From: CATQHW01 sp965215345
GTDB lineage: Bacteria; Spirochaetota; Spirochaetia; SZUA-6; Bin103
NCBI GenBank assembly: GCA_965215345.1
Contig: CBDCDL010000002.1
Coordinates: forward strand, 124,001-188,000
Direction: 5' to 3'
Length of the DNA: 64,000 nucleotides
Both the position numbers and the translations under genes were made by a program. The first letter of the stretch is position 1. Every line of letters starts with the position of its first letter. Positions 1 through 8,065 of the stretch are shown here, in pieces. The notes under the pieces are model-generated. The model ran no database searches. It was given only the letters and a program-made list of their open reading frames with translations, and was not told the origin of the DNA.

Positions 1-1292
1 TCGCCGTTGGGCACTGCGCTGCCGGCGGGCACGTGATCCCACCCGTTGGGGCGGTGGTAGACGGCGTGCAGCAGCAGACCCTGGTGGCCCGTGTCCTCGG
101 ACAGATAGGGAGCCGCGAACAGCGTGCGGGCCATGGTCAGGCCGGCCTGCGTGTAGCGCCGCGCCGCCTCGGCGTCGCTGCCGGCCAGCAGTGCGCCCAG
201 ACGCAGCAGCCCCTGCGCGCCGATCGCCGCTGCCGACGAGTCGACCGGCTCGGCCGGGTTGTCGGGCTCGCCCGGCCGGCCGCGCCAGTCGCCGAGCTGC
301 GCCAGCCCCGGGGCGCCGGTGTCCCAGTACGGGATCCCGTCGCTGGCCGAGTGGTCGATCAGGAAGTCCGCGGTCGCCCGCGCCGCCTGCAGCAGTCGCG
401 CGCGCGCCGCCCCCACCGACTCCATCGACGGGACGGCCAGCTCGGCCACCTCGCCGGGATCGCACCACGCCAGCATCTCCAGCAGCTCCGGGTAGCCCAG
501 CACGGCCCAGGCCAGGCCGCGGGTCCAGGTGGAGAACGGCGAGTATCCCTGCTGAGTGCTCGGGCAGCGGTAGCTGCCGTCGTTGGTGTTGAAGATCGAC
601 TCGTGCGCGACGCGCCCGGCGATGTCGTAGGCGTCGCGTCCGTCGCCGTAGTACACGTTGTGGCGGGCCGTGGTCTCCGCGTGGCGGAGGGCTCGGCCGA
701 GCAGCGAGATGCGGCGGTCGCGCTCGCCCATCAGGACGTGGCCCAGGTCGTGCGCGGCACACAGCACGCGCATCGAGCGGATGGTGTCGATGAACAGCGA
801 GTGCGGCCCGTTGAAGGAGTAGACGTAGCCCAGCCCGTCGGGAAGCCCGGTCCAGCGCGCCGCCTGCACGGCGCCGGACACCTTGATCGCCACGCGGCAC
901 GCCTCGACGACCCCGTCGCTCGCCTGCCAGCGGCCCTCGCGGGCCAGCCGCAGCAGGTTGCCGTACGTGCTCATGGTGTTGAAACCGTGGTCGTGCACGC
1001 CGACGTGGCTCAGGTGCGGCGCCATGTGCTCCCAGGTCTGCCGCCGGCCCAGTTCGAGCAGCTCTTCGTCGCCTGCGCCGTCGAACGCCAGCAGGGCGCA
1101 GCCGTACTGGAAGCCCTCCGTCCACTCCGTCCAGCCGCGCTGCGTGTAGCGGCCGGCGACCGTGTAGACCGGAGCGCCGCTGCTCGGGTCCCTGGTCTCG
1201 TGGATGTTGCGTACCTTGCCGGCGGCGGCCTCGAACACCCCGTTCGCCGCGTCCGCCAAGTCGGCGGCGTTCACCGTCATGTCAATCTGCAT
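1..1292 (-). CDS. GH88-type unsaturated glucuronyl hydrolase-like protein (partial, C-terminus beyond window)
   Basis: About 430 codons are open from an ATG at 1292 to the window edge; the 3' end is missing. The visible C-terminal part contains the phrase YHRPNGWDHVPAGSAVPNG, which resembles the substrate-site region of glycoside hydrolase family 88 and related (alpha/alpha)6-barrel hydrolases. Earlier segments such as FSTWTRGLAWAVLGYPELLE and ATADFLIDHSASDGIPYWD also fit that fold. Family members remove unsaturated uronic acids from oligosaccharides produced by polysaccharide lyases. No signal peptide is visible, so action in the cytoplasm is likely. The start is preceded by a weak AGGA. A second in-frame ATG lies at 1280. 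It is the third gene after PhyH and SDR on the same strand, 66 bp downstream, so it is probably in the same operon. The exact substrate is not determinable. Confidence 0.75.
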   Translation of the reverse strand, partial: MQIDMTVNAADLADAANGVFEAAAGKVRNIHETRDPSSGAPVYTVAGRYTQRGWTEWTEGFQYGCALLAFDGAGDEELLELGRRQTWEHMAPHLSHVGVHDHGFNTMSTYGNLLRLAREGRWQASDGVVEACRVAIKVSGAVQAARWTGLPDGLGYVYSFNGPHSLFIDTIRSMRVLCAAHDLGHVLMGERDRRISLLGRALRHAETTARHNVYYGDGRDAYDIAGRVAHESIFNTNDGSYRCPSTQQGYSPFSTWTRGLAWAVLGYPELLEMLAWCDPGEVAELAVPSMESVGAARARLLQAARATADFLIDHSASDGIPYWDTGAPGLAQLGDWRGRPGEPDNPAEPVDSSAAAIGAQGLLRLGALLAGSDAEAARRYTQAGLTMARTLFAAPYLSEDTGHQGLLLHAVYHRPNGWDHVPAGSAVPNG

Positions 1293-1358
1293 GATTCCTG
1301 CTCTCCATACATGGCTGAGGTTCGGGCATCGCGTGCCCGCAACGGCATCGGCTCGCGC

Positions 1359-2168
1359 CTACAGCCGCTTCAGGCGGAAGCCACCGTCGACGTCGATGAC
1401 CGTGCCCTGCGAGAAAGGGAACGACCCCGAGAGGAGCGATGCCACCGCGGAGCCGACGTCCTCGGCCGTGCCCCAGCGCCGTTGCGGGACCAGGCCCTCG
1501 GCGATCAGCGCGTCGTACTTGGCGGTCACCGCCGCGGTCATGTCGGTACGCATGATGCCGGGGCGCACTTCGTAGACGGAGATGCCCTCCTCGGCGAGGC
1601 GCGCCGCCCACAGCTCGCGCGACATCGACAGGCCCGCCTTGGAGATGCAGTACTCGCCGCGCGCGGTCGAGGCGTACTCGGCCGAGATCGACGTCACGAA
1701 CACGACGCTGCGGGTTCGCGCCGGGCGCGCCTCCGTTTCCAGCCAGCGGCGCGCCACCGCCTGCGTCAGGAAGTGCGGGCCGGCCAGGTTCACCCGCAGC
1801 ACCTCGTCGAAGGATTCCTCGGTGGCGTCGATCAGGTCGTCGCGCCGCCGCGGCGCGATGCCGGCGTTGTTGACCAGCGCGTCCAGCTCGCCGAACTCGG
1901 AGTGCACCTCGTCGACCAGCCGCTGCCGGTCGGCGGCGCTGGCCACGTCGGCGCGATGCGCGGTGAACCGTTGCCCCTGAGGGGAGCCGGCCTCCATGCG
2001 CTCCTCGGCCTTCCGGCAGCAGACCGCCAGCGTCTCGCGCGCCGCCGCCTCGTCGCTGCGGTAGCAGATCGCCACCGAGAAGCCGTCGGCAGCCAGCGCG
2101 ATCGCCACGCCGCGGCCGAGGCCCCGGCTGCCGCCGGTGACCAGCACGGTGCCCGCCTGCTCGCTCAT
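1359..2168 (-). CDS. SDR-family NAD(P)-dependent oxidoreductase (3-ketoacyl-ACP reductase-like)
   Basis: A 269-residue classical short-chain dehydrogenase. The glycine-rich nucleotide-binding motif TGGSRGLGRG sits at about residues 9-18, the NNAG structural motif is near residue 100, and the catalytic YxxxK is visible as YCISK near residue 170. The C-terminal VIDVDGG motif is also typical. The start ATG (MSEQAG) shares one base with the stop of the upstream PhyH gene (TGATG), so the two are almost certainly co-transcribed and translationally coupled. The neighbours (PhyH, GH88) suggest oxidation of a sugar, sugar alcohol or hydroxy acid rather than fatty acid synthesis, but this is inference; the family annotation 3-oxoacyl-ACP reductase is only the nearest generic label. 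Length matches the family. Confidence 0.88.
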   Translation of the reverse strand: MSEQAGTVLVTGGSRGLGRGVAIALAADGFSVAICYRSDEAAARETLAVCCRKAEERMEAGSPQGQRFTAHRADVASAADRQRLVDEVHSEFGELDALVNNAGIAPRRRDDLIDATEESFDEVLRVNLAGPHFLTQAVARRWLETEARPARTRSVVFVTSISAEYASTARGEYCISKAGLSMSRELWAARLAEEGISVYEVRPGIMRTDMTAAVTAKYDALIAEGLVPQRRWGTAEDVGSAVASLLSGSFPFSQGTVIDVDGGFRLKRL

Positions 2169-3007
2169 CACGATGACCCGCCCGCGGCGGGCTCGCCTTC
2201 CACCGGCAGTTCCCTCCGGTTCAGGCGCGGGTGATAGGGCGGCTCCATGACCAGCCGCTGCTCGGGGCTCATCAACGCCAGCATCTCCTCGGGCCAGGCG
2301 TGCGGGACGTACGCCATGTTGCCGGGCGAGTACCGGAACAGCGCCGTGCGGCGCGGGTGGTCGGCCGTCCACGGCAGCGTGCCGTGGGTGACCGCCTCGG
2401 TGAAGATCACGCAGTCCCCGGCCTTGCAGGGGATCTGCTTCACGAACTCGCCATACGCCGTGCCGTGGCGCATCGCCTCCGGACACGGGAAGTTGCCCTT
2501 GTGGCTGCCGGGCACCACGCACAAGCCGCCGTCGCCGGGGTTGATGTCGGTGAGCTGGTAGGCCACCACGGTCAGGCCGTTGTGCATCCTGCCTTCGCGC
2601 ACGATGTAGTACTGGTGGCGGTCGAAGCCGGGCCCGGAGGAGCCGTGCAGCACGTGTCCCTCGGCGCCCTTGCTCATGGTGAGGATACCGAGGTTGTGGT
2701 CGAGCCTGAACCCCGTGCCCAGCAACTCATGCAGGTAGGGCACGACCTTGCGGTTGACCAGCATGTCCCGGAACGGGCGGCCGTACGGCTCCTCCCACGT
2801 CAACGCGCCGTCCAGGTCGCCGCGGCCGGTGCTGCCCCGCAGCGCCTCCGAGCCGCCGGAGAGCGAGAGCTCGCCGAGCCGCACGCGGATCTCTTCCGTA
2901 TGCCGGTCGATGGCGGCGTTGGCCAGCGCGATGTCGTCCGCCGAGAGCGCGTCCCGGACGACGATGTATCCGTTGATGTCGAACAGGTATTTCTCGTCCT
3001 CAGTCAT
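2168..3007 (-). CDS. Phytanoyl-CoA dioxygenase (PhyH) family protein
   Basis: A 279-residue Fe(II)/2-oxoglutarate-dependent oxygenase of the PhyH family. Family features are GYIVVRDALS near the N-terminus, the VVPGSHKGNFPCP segment, and HGTLPW with the following RRTALFRYSP, which supply the distal iron-binding His and the 2-oxoglutarate-binding Arg. The proximal HxD-type ligands appear to lie in the segment around GFDRHQYY, which I cannot assign with certainty. Substrates of environmental PhyH proteins are mostly unknown. The start codon lies inside a perfect 32-bp tandem duplication, so an identical start with the same first five residues exists 32 nt upstream but out of frame. It is the first gene of a PhyH-SDR-GH88 unit and overlaps the SDR start by one base. 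Confidence 0.88.
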   Translation of the reverse strand: MTEDEKYLFDINGYIVVRDALSADDIALANAAIDRHTEEIRVRLGELSLSGGSEALRGSTGRGDLDGALTWEEPYGRPFRDMLVNRKVVPYLHELLGTGFRLDHNLGILTMSKGAEGHVLHGSSGPGFDRHQYYIVREGRMHNGLTVVAYQLTDINPGDGGLCVVPGSHKGNFPCPEAMRHGTAYGEFVKQIPCKAGDCVIFTEAVTHGTLPWTADHPRRTALFRYSPGNMAYVPHAWPEEMLALMSPEQRLVMEPPYHPRLNRRELPVEGEPAAGGSS

Positions 3008-3054
3008 CGGCGCCCCCCGCCATTCTCGTCCTCAGTCATCGGCGCCCCCCGCCA
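2991..3054. repeat. Perfect 32-bp tandem duplication over the PhyH start
   Basis: Bases 2991-3022 and 3023-3054 are identical. The unit carries the PhyH start codon, the first codons (MTEDE) and the G-rich stretch before it. Since 32 is not a multiple of three, the upstream copy starts a different reading frame. Confidence 0.97.
3004..3039 (-). other. 11-codon upstream ORF created by the duplication, overlapping the PhyH start
   Basis: The duplicated start codon at 3039 opens MTEDENGGGRR and stops with a TGA that overlaps the true PhyH ATG by four bases (ATGA). The G-rich sequence before it is identical to that before PhyH. It could act as a leader peptide that couples or dampens PhyH translation. 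Whether it is translated is unknown. Confidence 0.6.
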
Positions 3055-3108
3055 AGGGTGCCGCAGGGGTCGCCGCGCCCGCAAGCAGCCGGCCGGCGCT
3101 CGCGTCGT

Positions 3109-3138
3109 TTGCGAAGTCCGGCCGATCCTGGCCAGAGT
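3109..3138 (+). promoter_or_regulatory. Putative sigma70-type promoter for the flavin oxidoreductase
   Basis: TTGCGA at 3109-3114 and CAGAGT at 3133-3138 are separated by 18 bp. The GTG start at 3145 follows the -10 by only 6 nt, which would place the transcript start at the start codon. The -10 match is moderate. Confidence 0.4.
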
Positions 3139-3144
3139 GACGGC

Positions 3145-4567
<1,423 letters not shown>

Positions 4568-4593
<26 letters not shown>

Positions 4594-4744
4594 CCTCAGA
4601 TAGATCAAGATAGGATATGCGCACGTCGTGAGTGCAAGAACGATTGCGGTCGTTCATGTAGTCGAGGATGCGCTGAGCTGACTGCTTGTCAAGCTTCCGG
4701 AGTTGAGATCTGGCCGTCCTCGTGTAGACTATCGTCCAGGCCAA
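4568..4744 (-). pseudogene. Truncated RelE/ParE-type toxin remnant
   Basis: Reading from a TTG at 4744, the frame gives AWTIVYTRTARSQLRKLDKQ followed by SAQRILDYMNDR, the characteristic N-terminal helices of RelE-family mRNA interferases. Homology stops after about 33 residues. The frame runs into unrelated sequence and ends after 58 codons, inside the 3' end of the convergent oxidoreductase gene. A full toxin is about 85-95 residues, so the beta-sheet core with the catalytic residues is missing. The remnant overlaps the end of the antitoxin gene in another frame, as expected for a relBE pair. Confidence 0.7.
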
Positions 4745-4955
4745 GCGATCTGCTCACCTCTTCAACGGAGTACACTTCTTCGGTACCTTCGCGGATTCGT
4801 TCCAGTACGTCGGCGGCGAGGTAGTAGTCCTCCATGTCCTCAACGGCGCGCTCAATAAGCTCACGGACATAGAAGTCCTTGGCACGCCCGGTCTGTGAAG
4901 CCAGGAAATCAAGCCGGTGCTCAATCTCGGGCGAGAGCTGTATCGAGGTCGCCAT
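4689..4955 (-). CDS. RelB-family ribbon-helix-helix antitoxin (orphan)
   Basis: An 88-residue protein starting MATSIQLSPEIEHRLDFLAS, the ribbon-helix-helix N-terminus of RelB/DUF6290-type antitoxins, followed by the helical segment AVEDMEDYYLAADVLERI and the toxin-neutralising tail EEVYSVEEVSRSLGLDD. Such proteins bind their own operator as dimers and neutralise a RelE-type toxin. The cognate toxin is only a truncated remnant overlapping the 3' end, so this is an orphan antitoxin. The last 14 residues after LGLDD look like read-through into the toxin coding sequence. The gene lies 29 bp downstream of the formate dehydrogenase gene on the same strand and may be co-transcribed with it. Confidence 0.8.
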   Translation of the reverse strand: MATSIQLSPEIEHRLDFLASQTGRAKDFYVRELIERAVEDMEDYYLAADVLERIREGTEEVYSVEEVSRSLGLDDSLHEDGQISTPEA

Positions 4956-4984
4956 GTCGCAGTCTCCGAGTGTCGCGCTCCTGT

Positions 4985-6193
4985 TCAACCGGACTTGAAC
5001 TTGGCCGCTTCCTCCGAGCCGCCGGTGGCGTCGCCCTCGCTGTAGGAGTGGGCGCCCGTGCCGGCGAGCCCGCCGCCCTGCACGATCAGGTACTCGTCCC
5101 GGATCGGTGTGCCGTCGAACCAGCACTCCAGGATCTCGCGCACCCCGGCCGCATAGCGGGCCTGGGCCGACAGCGAGGTGCCTGACGTGTGCGGCGTCAG
5201 CGCGTGGTTGGGCATCGACCGCCACGGGTGGTCGTTCGGCGCTGGCTGCGGGAACCAGACGTCGCCGGCATAGCCGGCAAGCTGGCCGCTCTCCAGCGCG
5301 CGCACGATGGCGTCGCGGTCGCAGATCTTGCCGCGCGCGGTGTTCACCAGGTACGAGCCGCGCCGCATCCTGGCGAGCAGGGCGTCGTCGAACATGTGCT
5401 CGGTCTCCGGATGGAGCGGGCAGTGGATGCTCACCACGTCGCAGGCGGCGACCAGGGACTCGACGCTGTCGTGGTAGGTCGCGCCAAGCTCCTGCTCGAC
5501 GTCGTCCGGCAGCCGGTGCCGGTCGGTGTAGTGGAGGTTGACGTCGAACGGCTTCATCCGCCGGAGCACCGCCAGGCCGATGCGGCCGGCCGCCACGACG
5601 CCCACGTCCATCCCCTCGATGTCGTAGGAGCGGGAGATGGCGTCGGCGATGTTCCAGCCGCCCCTGACGACCCATCCGTACTGCGGGATGTAGTCGCGCA
5701 CCAGCGCCAGCATCTGCATGACCGCGTGCTCGGCGACGCTGATGCTGTTGCACCACGTCACCTCGCAGACGGTGATGTTCCGGTCGATCGCCGACTGCAG
5801 GTCGACGTGGTCGGAGCCGATGCCGGCCGTGATGGCCAGCTTGAGGTTGGGGGCCTTGGCGATCCGCTCGGCGGTCAGGTAGCCGGGCCAGAAGGGCTGA
5901 GAGATCACCACGCCGGCGTCGGTCAGCTCCTTCTCGAACTTCGAGTCGGGTCCGTCCTTGTCCGAGGTCACCACGAACTGGTGGCCGCGGTCGGCCAGGA
6001 ACGGCCCCAGGCCGAGTCCGCCGGACACGGAGCCGAGCAGATGGCCGGGCGTGAAGTCGATGCCGGCGGGCGTGGGCAGCGTCTGGCCGTCCGGATACTG
6101 CGGAAGCGTGGGAATGCTGTTGCGGGCGTAGTCCGGCGGGAATCCCCCCACCGGGTCGTCGTACAGGACGCAGAGCACTTTCTGAGCGGACAT
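4985..6193 (-). CDS. fdh: NAD-dependent formate dehydrogenase
   Basis: A 402-residue D-2-hydroxyacid-dehydrogenase-fold enzyme that oxidises formate to CO2 with NAD+ in the cytoplasm, without metal or molybdopterin. It matches the Pseudomonas sp. 101 type closely: KVLCVLYDDPVGGFPPDYAR at the N-terminus, VVTSDKDGPDS, VVISQPFWPGYLT, LAITAGIGSDHVDLQSAIDR, the Rossmann motif GVVAAGRIG, the NAD-specificity segment YTDRHRLP, NTARGKICDRDA with the catalytic Arg region, GYAGDVWFPQPAPNDHPW, the catalytic His in TPHTSGTSL, and the C-terminal GTGAHSYSEGDATGGSEEAA. Length equals the family standard. It has an AGAGGA Shine-Dalgarno seven bases before the ATG and a good promoter upstream. The enzyme could supply NADH from formate released by C1 metabolism or demethylation. 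The assignment is very secure. Confidence 0.97.
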   Translation of the reverse strand: MSAQKVLCVLYDDPVGGFPPDYARNSIPTLPQYPDGQTLPTPAGIDFTPGHLLGSVSGGLGLGPFLADRGHQFVVTSDKDGPDSKFEKELTDAGVVISQPFWPGYLTAERIAKAPNLKLAITAGIGSDHVDLQSAIDRNITVCEVTWCNSISVAEHAVMQMLALVRDYIPQYGWVVRGGWNIADAISRSYDIEGMDVGVVAAGRIGLAVLRRMKPFDVNLHYTDRHRLPDDVEQELGATYHDSVESLVAACDVVSIHCPLHPETEHMFDDALLARMRRGSYLVNTARGKICDRDAIVRALESGQLAGYAGDVWFPQPAPNDHPWRSMPNHALTPHTSGTSLSAQARYAAGVREILECWFDGTPIRDEYLIVQGGGLAGTGAHSYSEGDATGGSEEAAKFKSG

Positions 6194-6229
6194 GGCGAAT
6201 CCTCTGAAGCGGAAATCTGGGCTCCGATC

Positions 6230-6258
6230 ACCATAGGCCGAATCGCCCTGCCCCGCAA
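6230..6258 (-). promoter_or_regulatory. Putative sigma70 promoter of fdh
   Basis: On the minus strand TTGCGG (6258-6253) is followed after 17 bp by TATGGT (6235-6230). A transcript would begin near 6223 and carry a leader of about 30 nt with an AGAGGA ribosome binding site. This spacing contrasts with the short-leader promoters elsewhere in the window. Confidence 0.5.
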
Positions 6259-6286
6259 CGCGATGCGGCCCCGTGGCCCCGTGCGG

Positions 6287-6691
6287 TCACGCCGGACCGA
6301 CGACTCTCCAACCGCCCGCCTCGGCGGCACGGGACATCCGCTCGTCATAGCAGACGACGCACGTCAGGGTGGCCCCAAACAGCGATGCCGTCGCAAGGTG
6401 GACGGCGTCGAGCGTTCTCAGGCTTGCAGGTTCCATCGCCGCGGCCATGGTGAGCACCCGGTCGTTGATACGGACCAGATCGATGCGCGACAGGACGTCC
6501 CGCGCCCGTCGCGCCGCAGTCTCCCCGAGCGGCATGACGGCTCTGGCGACCTCCGCGCGAGCCAGAGCGCTCGAAACCGGCCGGCGCCGGCGGAGGTACC
6601 GCCGCAGCGCCGCCGATTCCGGCTCGCGGACCACCAGCTTGACGATGGCCGACGAGTCGAGATAGGTGACGCGGCTAGCGCTCGTCTTCAC
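6287..6691 (-). CDS. PIN-domain ribonuclease toxin (VapC-like)
   Basis: A 134-residue PIN-domain protein. The acidic residues of the Mg2+ site are visible: LDSSAIVKL near the N-terminus, ARAEVARA, RTLDAVHLATA and the final CYDERMSRAA. VapC-type toxins cleave tRNA or rRNA. The GTG start at 6691 was chosen because it gives the normal family N-terminus and a 17-nt overlap with the upstream antitoxin gene; a longer open frame upstream reads through the antitoxin gene in another frame. It is the second gene of a Phd/PIN toxin-antitoxin operon and is expected to be held inactive by the upstream protein. All four acidic positions are kept, so it is probably functional. Confidence 0.87.
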   Translation of the reverse strand: MKTSASRVTYLDSSAIVKLVVREPESAALRRYLRRRRPVSSALARAEVARAVMPLGETAARRARDVLSRIDLVRINDRVLTMAAAMEPASLRTLDAVHLATASLFGATLTCVVCYDERMSRAAEAGGWRVVGPA

Positions 6692-6950
6692 GGAGCGATG
6701 CGAGCCGGGCCGAGGGCGACTCGGCGCCGGGTTCGGCCGTGAGGGGTGGAGGAGCATCGTCCATCGAGCCCTGCGCCTCCATCACCTCCCCCGCGGAACG
6801 GAGCCGCTCCAGCGGTGACCCGTCGGGAATCCGGCTCAGGATCGCGACCGGCCGGCCGCGGTTGGTCACCTCGAACGTCTCGCCCGCCTCGACGCGACGG
6901 AGGTAGTCGCTCGCCCGCTGACGAAGCTCGCGGACGCCTATGGAATCCAT
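6675..6950 (-). CDS. Phd/YefM-family antitoxin
   Basis: A 91-residue protein beginning MDSIGVRELRQRASDYLRRV, followed by EVTNRGRPVAILSR, the typical DNA-binding fold of prevent-host-death (Phd/YefM) antitoxins. The acidic, proline-rich C-terminal tail would bind and inhibit the PIN toxin encoded next, with which it overlaps by 17 nt. The start codon is directly preceded by a perfect 16-bp palindrome, a likely autoregulatory operator. The gene is divergent from rlmN. Confidence 0.88.
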   Translation of the reverse strand: MDSIGVRELRQRASDYLRRVEAGETFEVTNRGRPVAILSRIPDGSPLERLRSAGEVMEAQGSMDDAPPPLTAEPGAESPSARLASLREDER

Positions 6951-6951
6951 A

Positions 6952-6967
6952 GTGCTACATGTAGCAC
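6952..6967. promoter_or_regulatory. Perfect 16-bp palindrome, probable antitoxin operator
   Basis: GTGCTACATGTAGCAC reads the same on both strands and lies one base upstream of the Phd start codon. A TTGCGG -35-like element lies upstream on the minus strand (6987-6982), so the palindrome covers the expected -10. Phd-family complexes bind short palindromes at this location. It also lies about 70 bp upstream of rlmN. Confidence 0.65.
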
Positions 6968-7036
6968 ATGATCCCGCGCATCCGCAAGACGCGACGCCGG
7001 CACACGTACGTCGCATCGCGGTGCATACTCGGGGCC

Positions 7037-8065
7037 ATGACTTCGGCGCTCGATCTGGACGGGGACGCGCTCGCGGAGCGCCTGACCTCCCTGGGGCAGC
7101 CGGCCTACCGCGCCCGGCAGATCCGCACGCATCTGCTGCGCCGGGGCGTGCTGGACTACGGCGAGATGACCGATCTGCCGGCCGCCCTGCGCGATCGGCT
7201 GGGCGAGGAGCTCCCCGCCACCCCGCTGACCCTGCAGAAACAGCGGCCAACGCCCGACGGACAGACCGTAAAGCTGCTGCTGCGCGCGCTGGACCGCGAA
7301 TTGATCGAGGCGGTGTCGATCCGCGACGGCGACCGCCACACGGTCTGCATCTCCAGCCAGGTGGGGTGCGGCATGGCGTGCGCGTTCTGCGCGTCCGGAC
7401 TGGACGGGGTGGCCCGCAACCTCAGCGCCGCCGAGATGGTGGCGCAGGTGCTGTACGCCGCCGAGCACGGTCCCGTGACCAACGTGGTCTTCATGGGCAT
7501 GGGCGAGCCGCTGGCGAACTTTCCCCGCCTCATGGATGCGATCGGCGCCCTGACCGACCCTGACGGGATCGCGCTGGGCGCGCGCCGGCTCACCGTCAGC
7601 ACCGTCGGCCTGGTGCCGCGCATTCACGACCTGGCGGCGACCGGGTTGCCCGTGGGGCTGGCGGTCAGCCTGCACGCGAGCGACGACGCGACGCGGCGGA
7701 GCCTGGTGCCGGTCGCCGAGCGCTACGGGATCGCCGAGCTGCTGGACGCCGCCGACCACTACTTCGCCGCCACCGGACGGCGGGTCACCTACGAGTACAC
7801 GCTGATTGCCGGACGGAATGCCGAGCCGGACCATGCCGAGGCCCTGGGCCGGCTGCTGGCCGGGAGCGGGTCGCAGGTCAACCTCATCCCCTGCAACCCG
7901 GTCCCCGGACTTCCCTTCGCCGAACCGGACGCCGCCGCGGTGCGCCGCTTCGCCGCCATCGTCGCCGGCCACGGCGTGACCGTCACCACCCGCAAGGAAA
8001 TGGGCCGCCGGGTGGACGCCGCCTGCGGCCAGCTTCGCCGCACGGTCCGGAAACCGGCGTCGTGA
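7037..8065 (+). CDS. rlmN: 23S rRNA (adenine2503-C2)/tRNA (adenine37-C2) methyltransferase
   Basis: A 342-residue radical-SAM enzyme that methylates A2503 of 23S rRNA and A37 of some tRNAs. The Fe4S4 motif CGMACAFC gives Cys111, Cys115 and Cys118. The GMGEP motif that contacts SAM is visible as VVFMGMGEPLANF, and the conserved catalytic Cys near the C-terminus is in DAACGQL. The N-terminal RNA-binding segment (QPAYRARQIRTHLL) is also typical. The frame is open from 6968, but the ATG at 7037 gives the normal family N-terminus; a CATACT hexamer at 7024-7029 lies 7 nt before it. The stop overlaps the next gene by 4 nt (GTGA). Confidence 0.95.
   Translation: MTSALDLDGDALAERLTSLGQPAYRARQIRTHLLRRGVLDYGEMTDLPAALRDRLGEELPATPLTLQKQRPTPDGQTVKLLLRALDRELIEAVSIRDGDRHTVCISSQVGCGMACAFCASGLDGVARNLSAAEMVAQVLYAAEHGPVTNVVFMGMGEPLANFPRLMDAIGALTDPDGIALGARRLTVSTVGLVPRIHDLAATGLPVGLAVSLHASDDATRRSLVPVAERYGIAELLDAADHYFAATGRRVTYEYTLIAGRNAEPDHAEALGRLLAGSGSQVNLIPCNPVPGLPFAEPDAAAVRRFAAIVAGHGVTVTTRKEMGRRVDAACGQLRRTVRKPAS

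Noticed and set aside
33..2234. A 733-codon plus-strand open frame over the left end
   Set aside because: Arg/Ala/Gly-rich translation with no family motif; the minus strand carries GH88, SDR and PhyH genes with clear motifs across the same bases.
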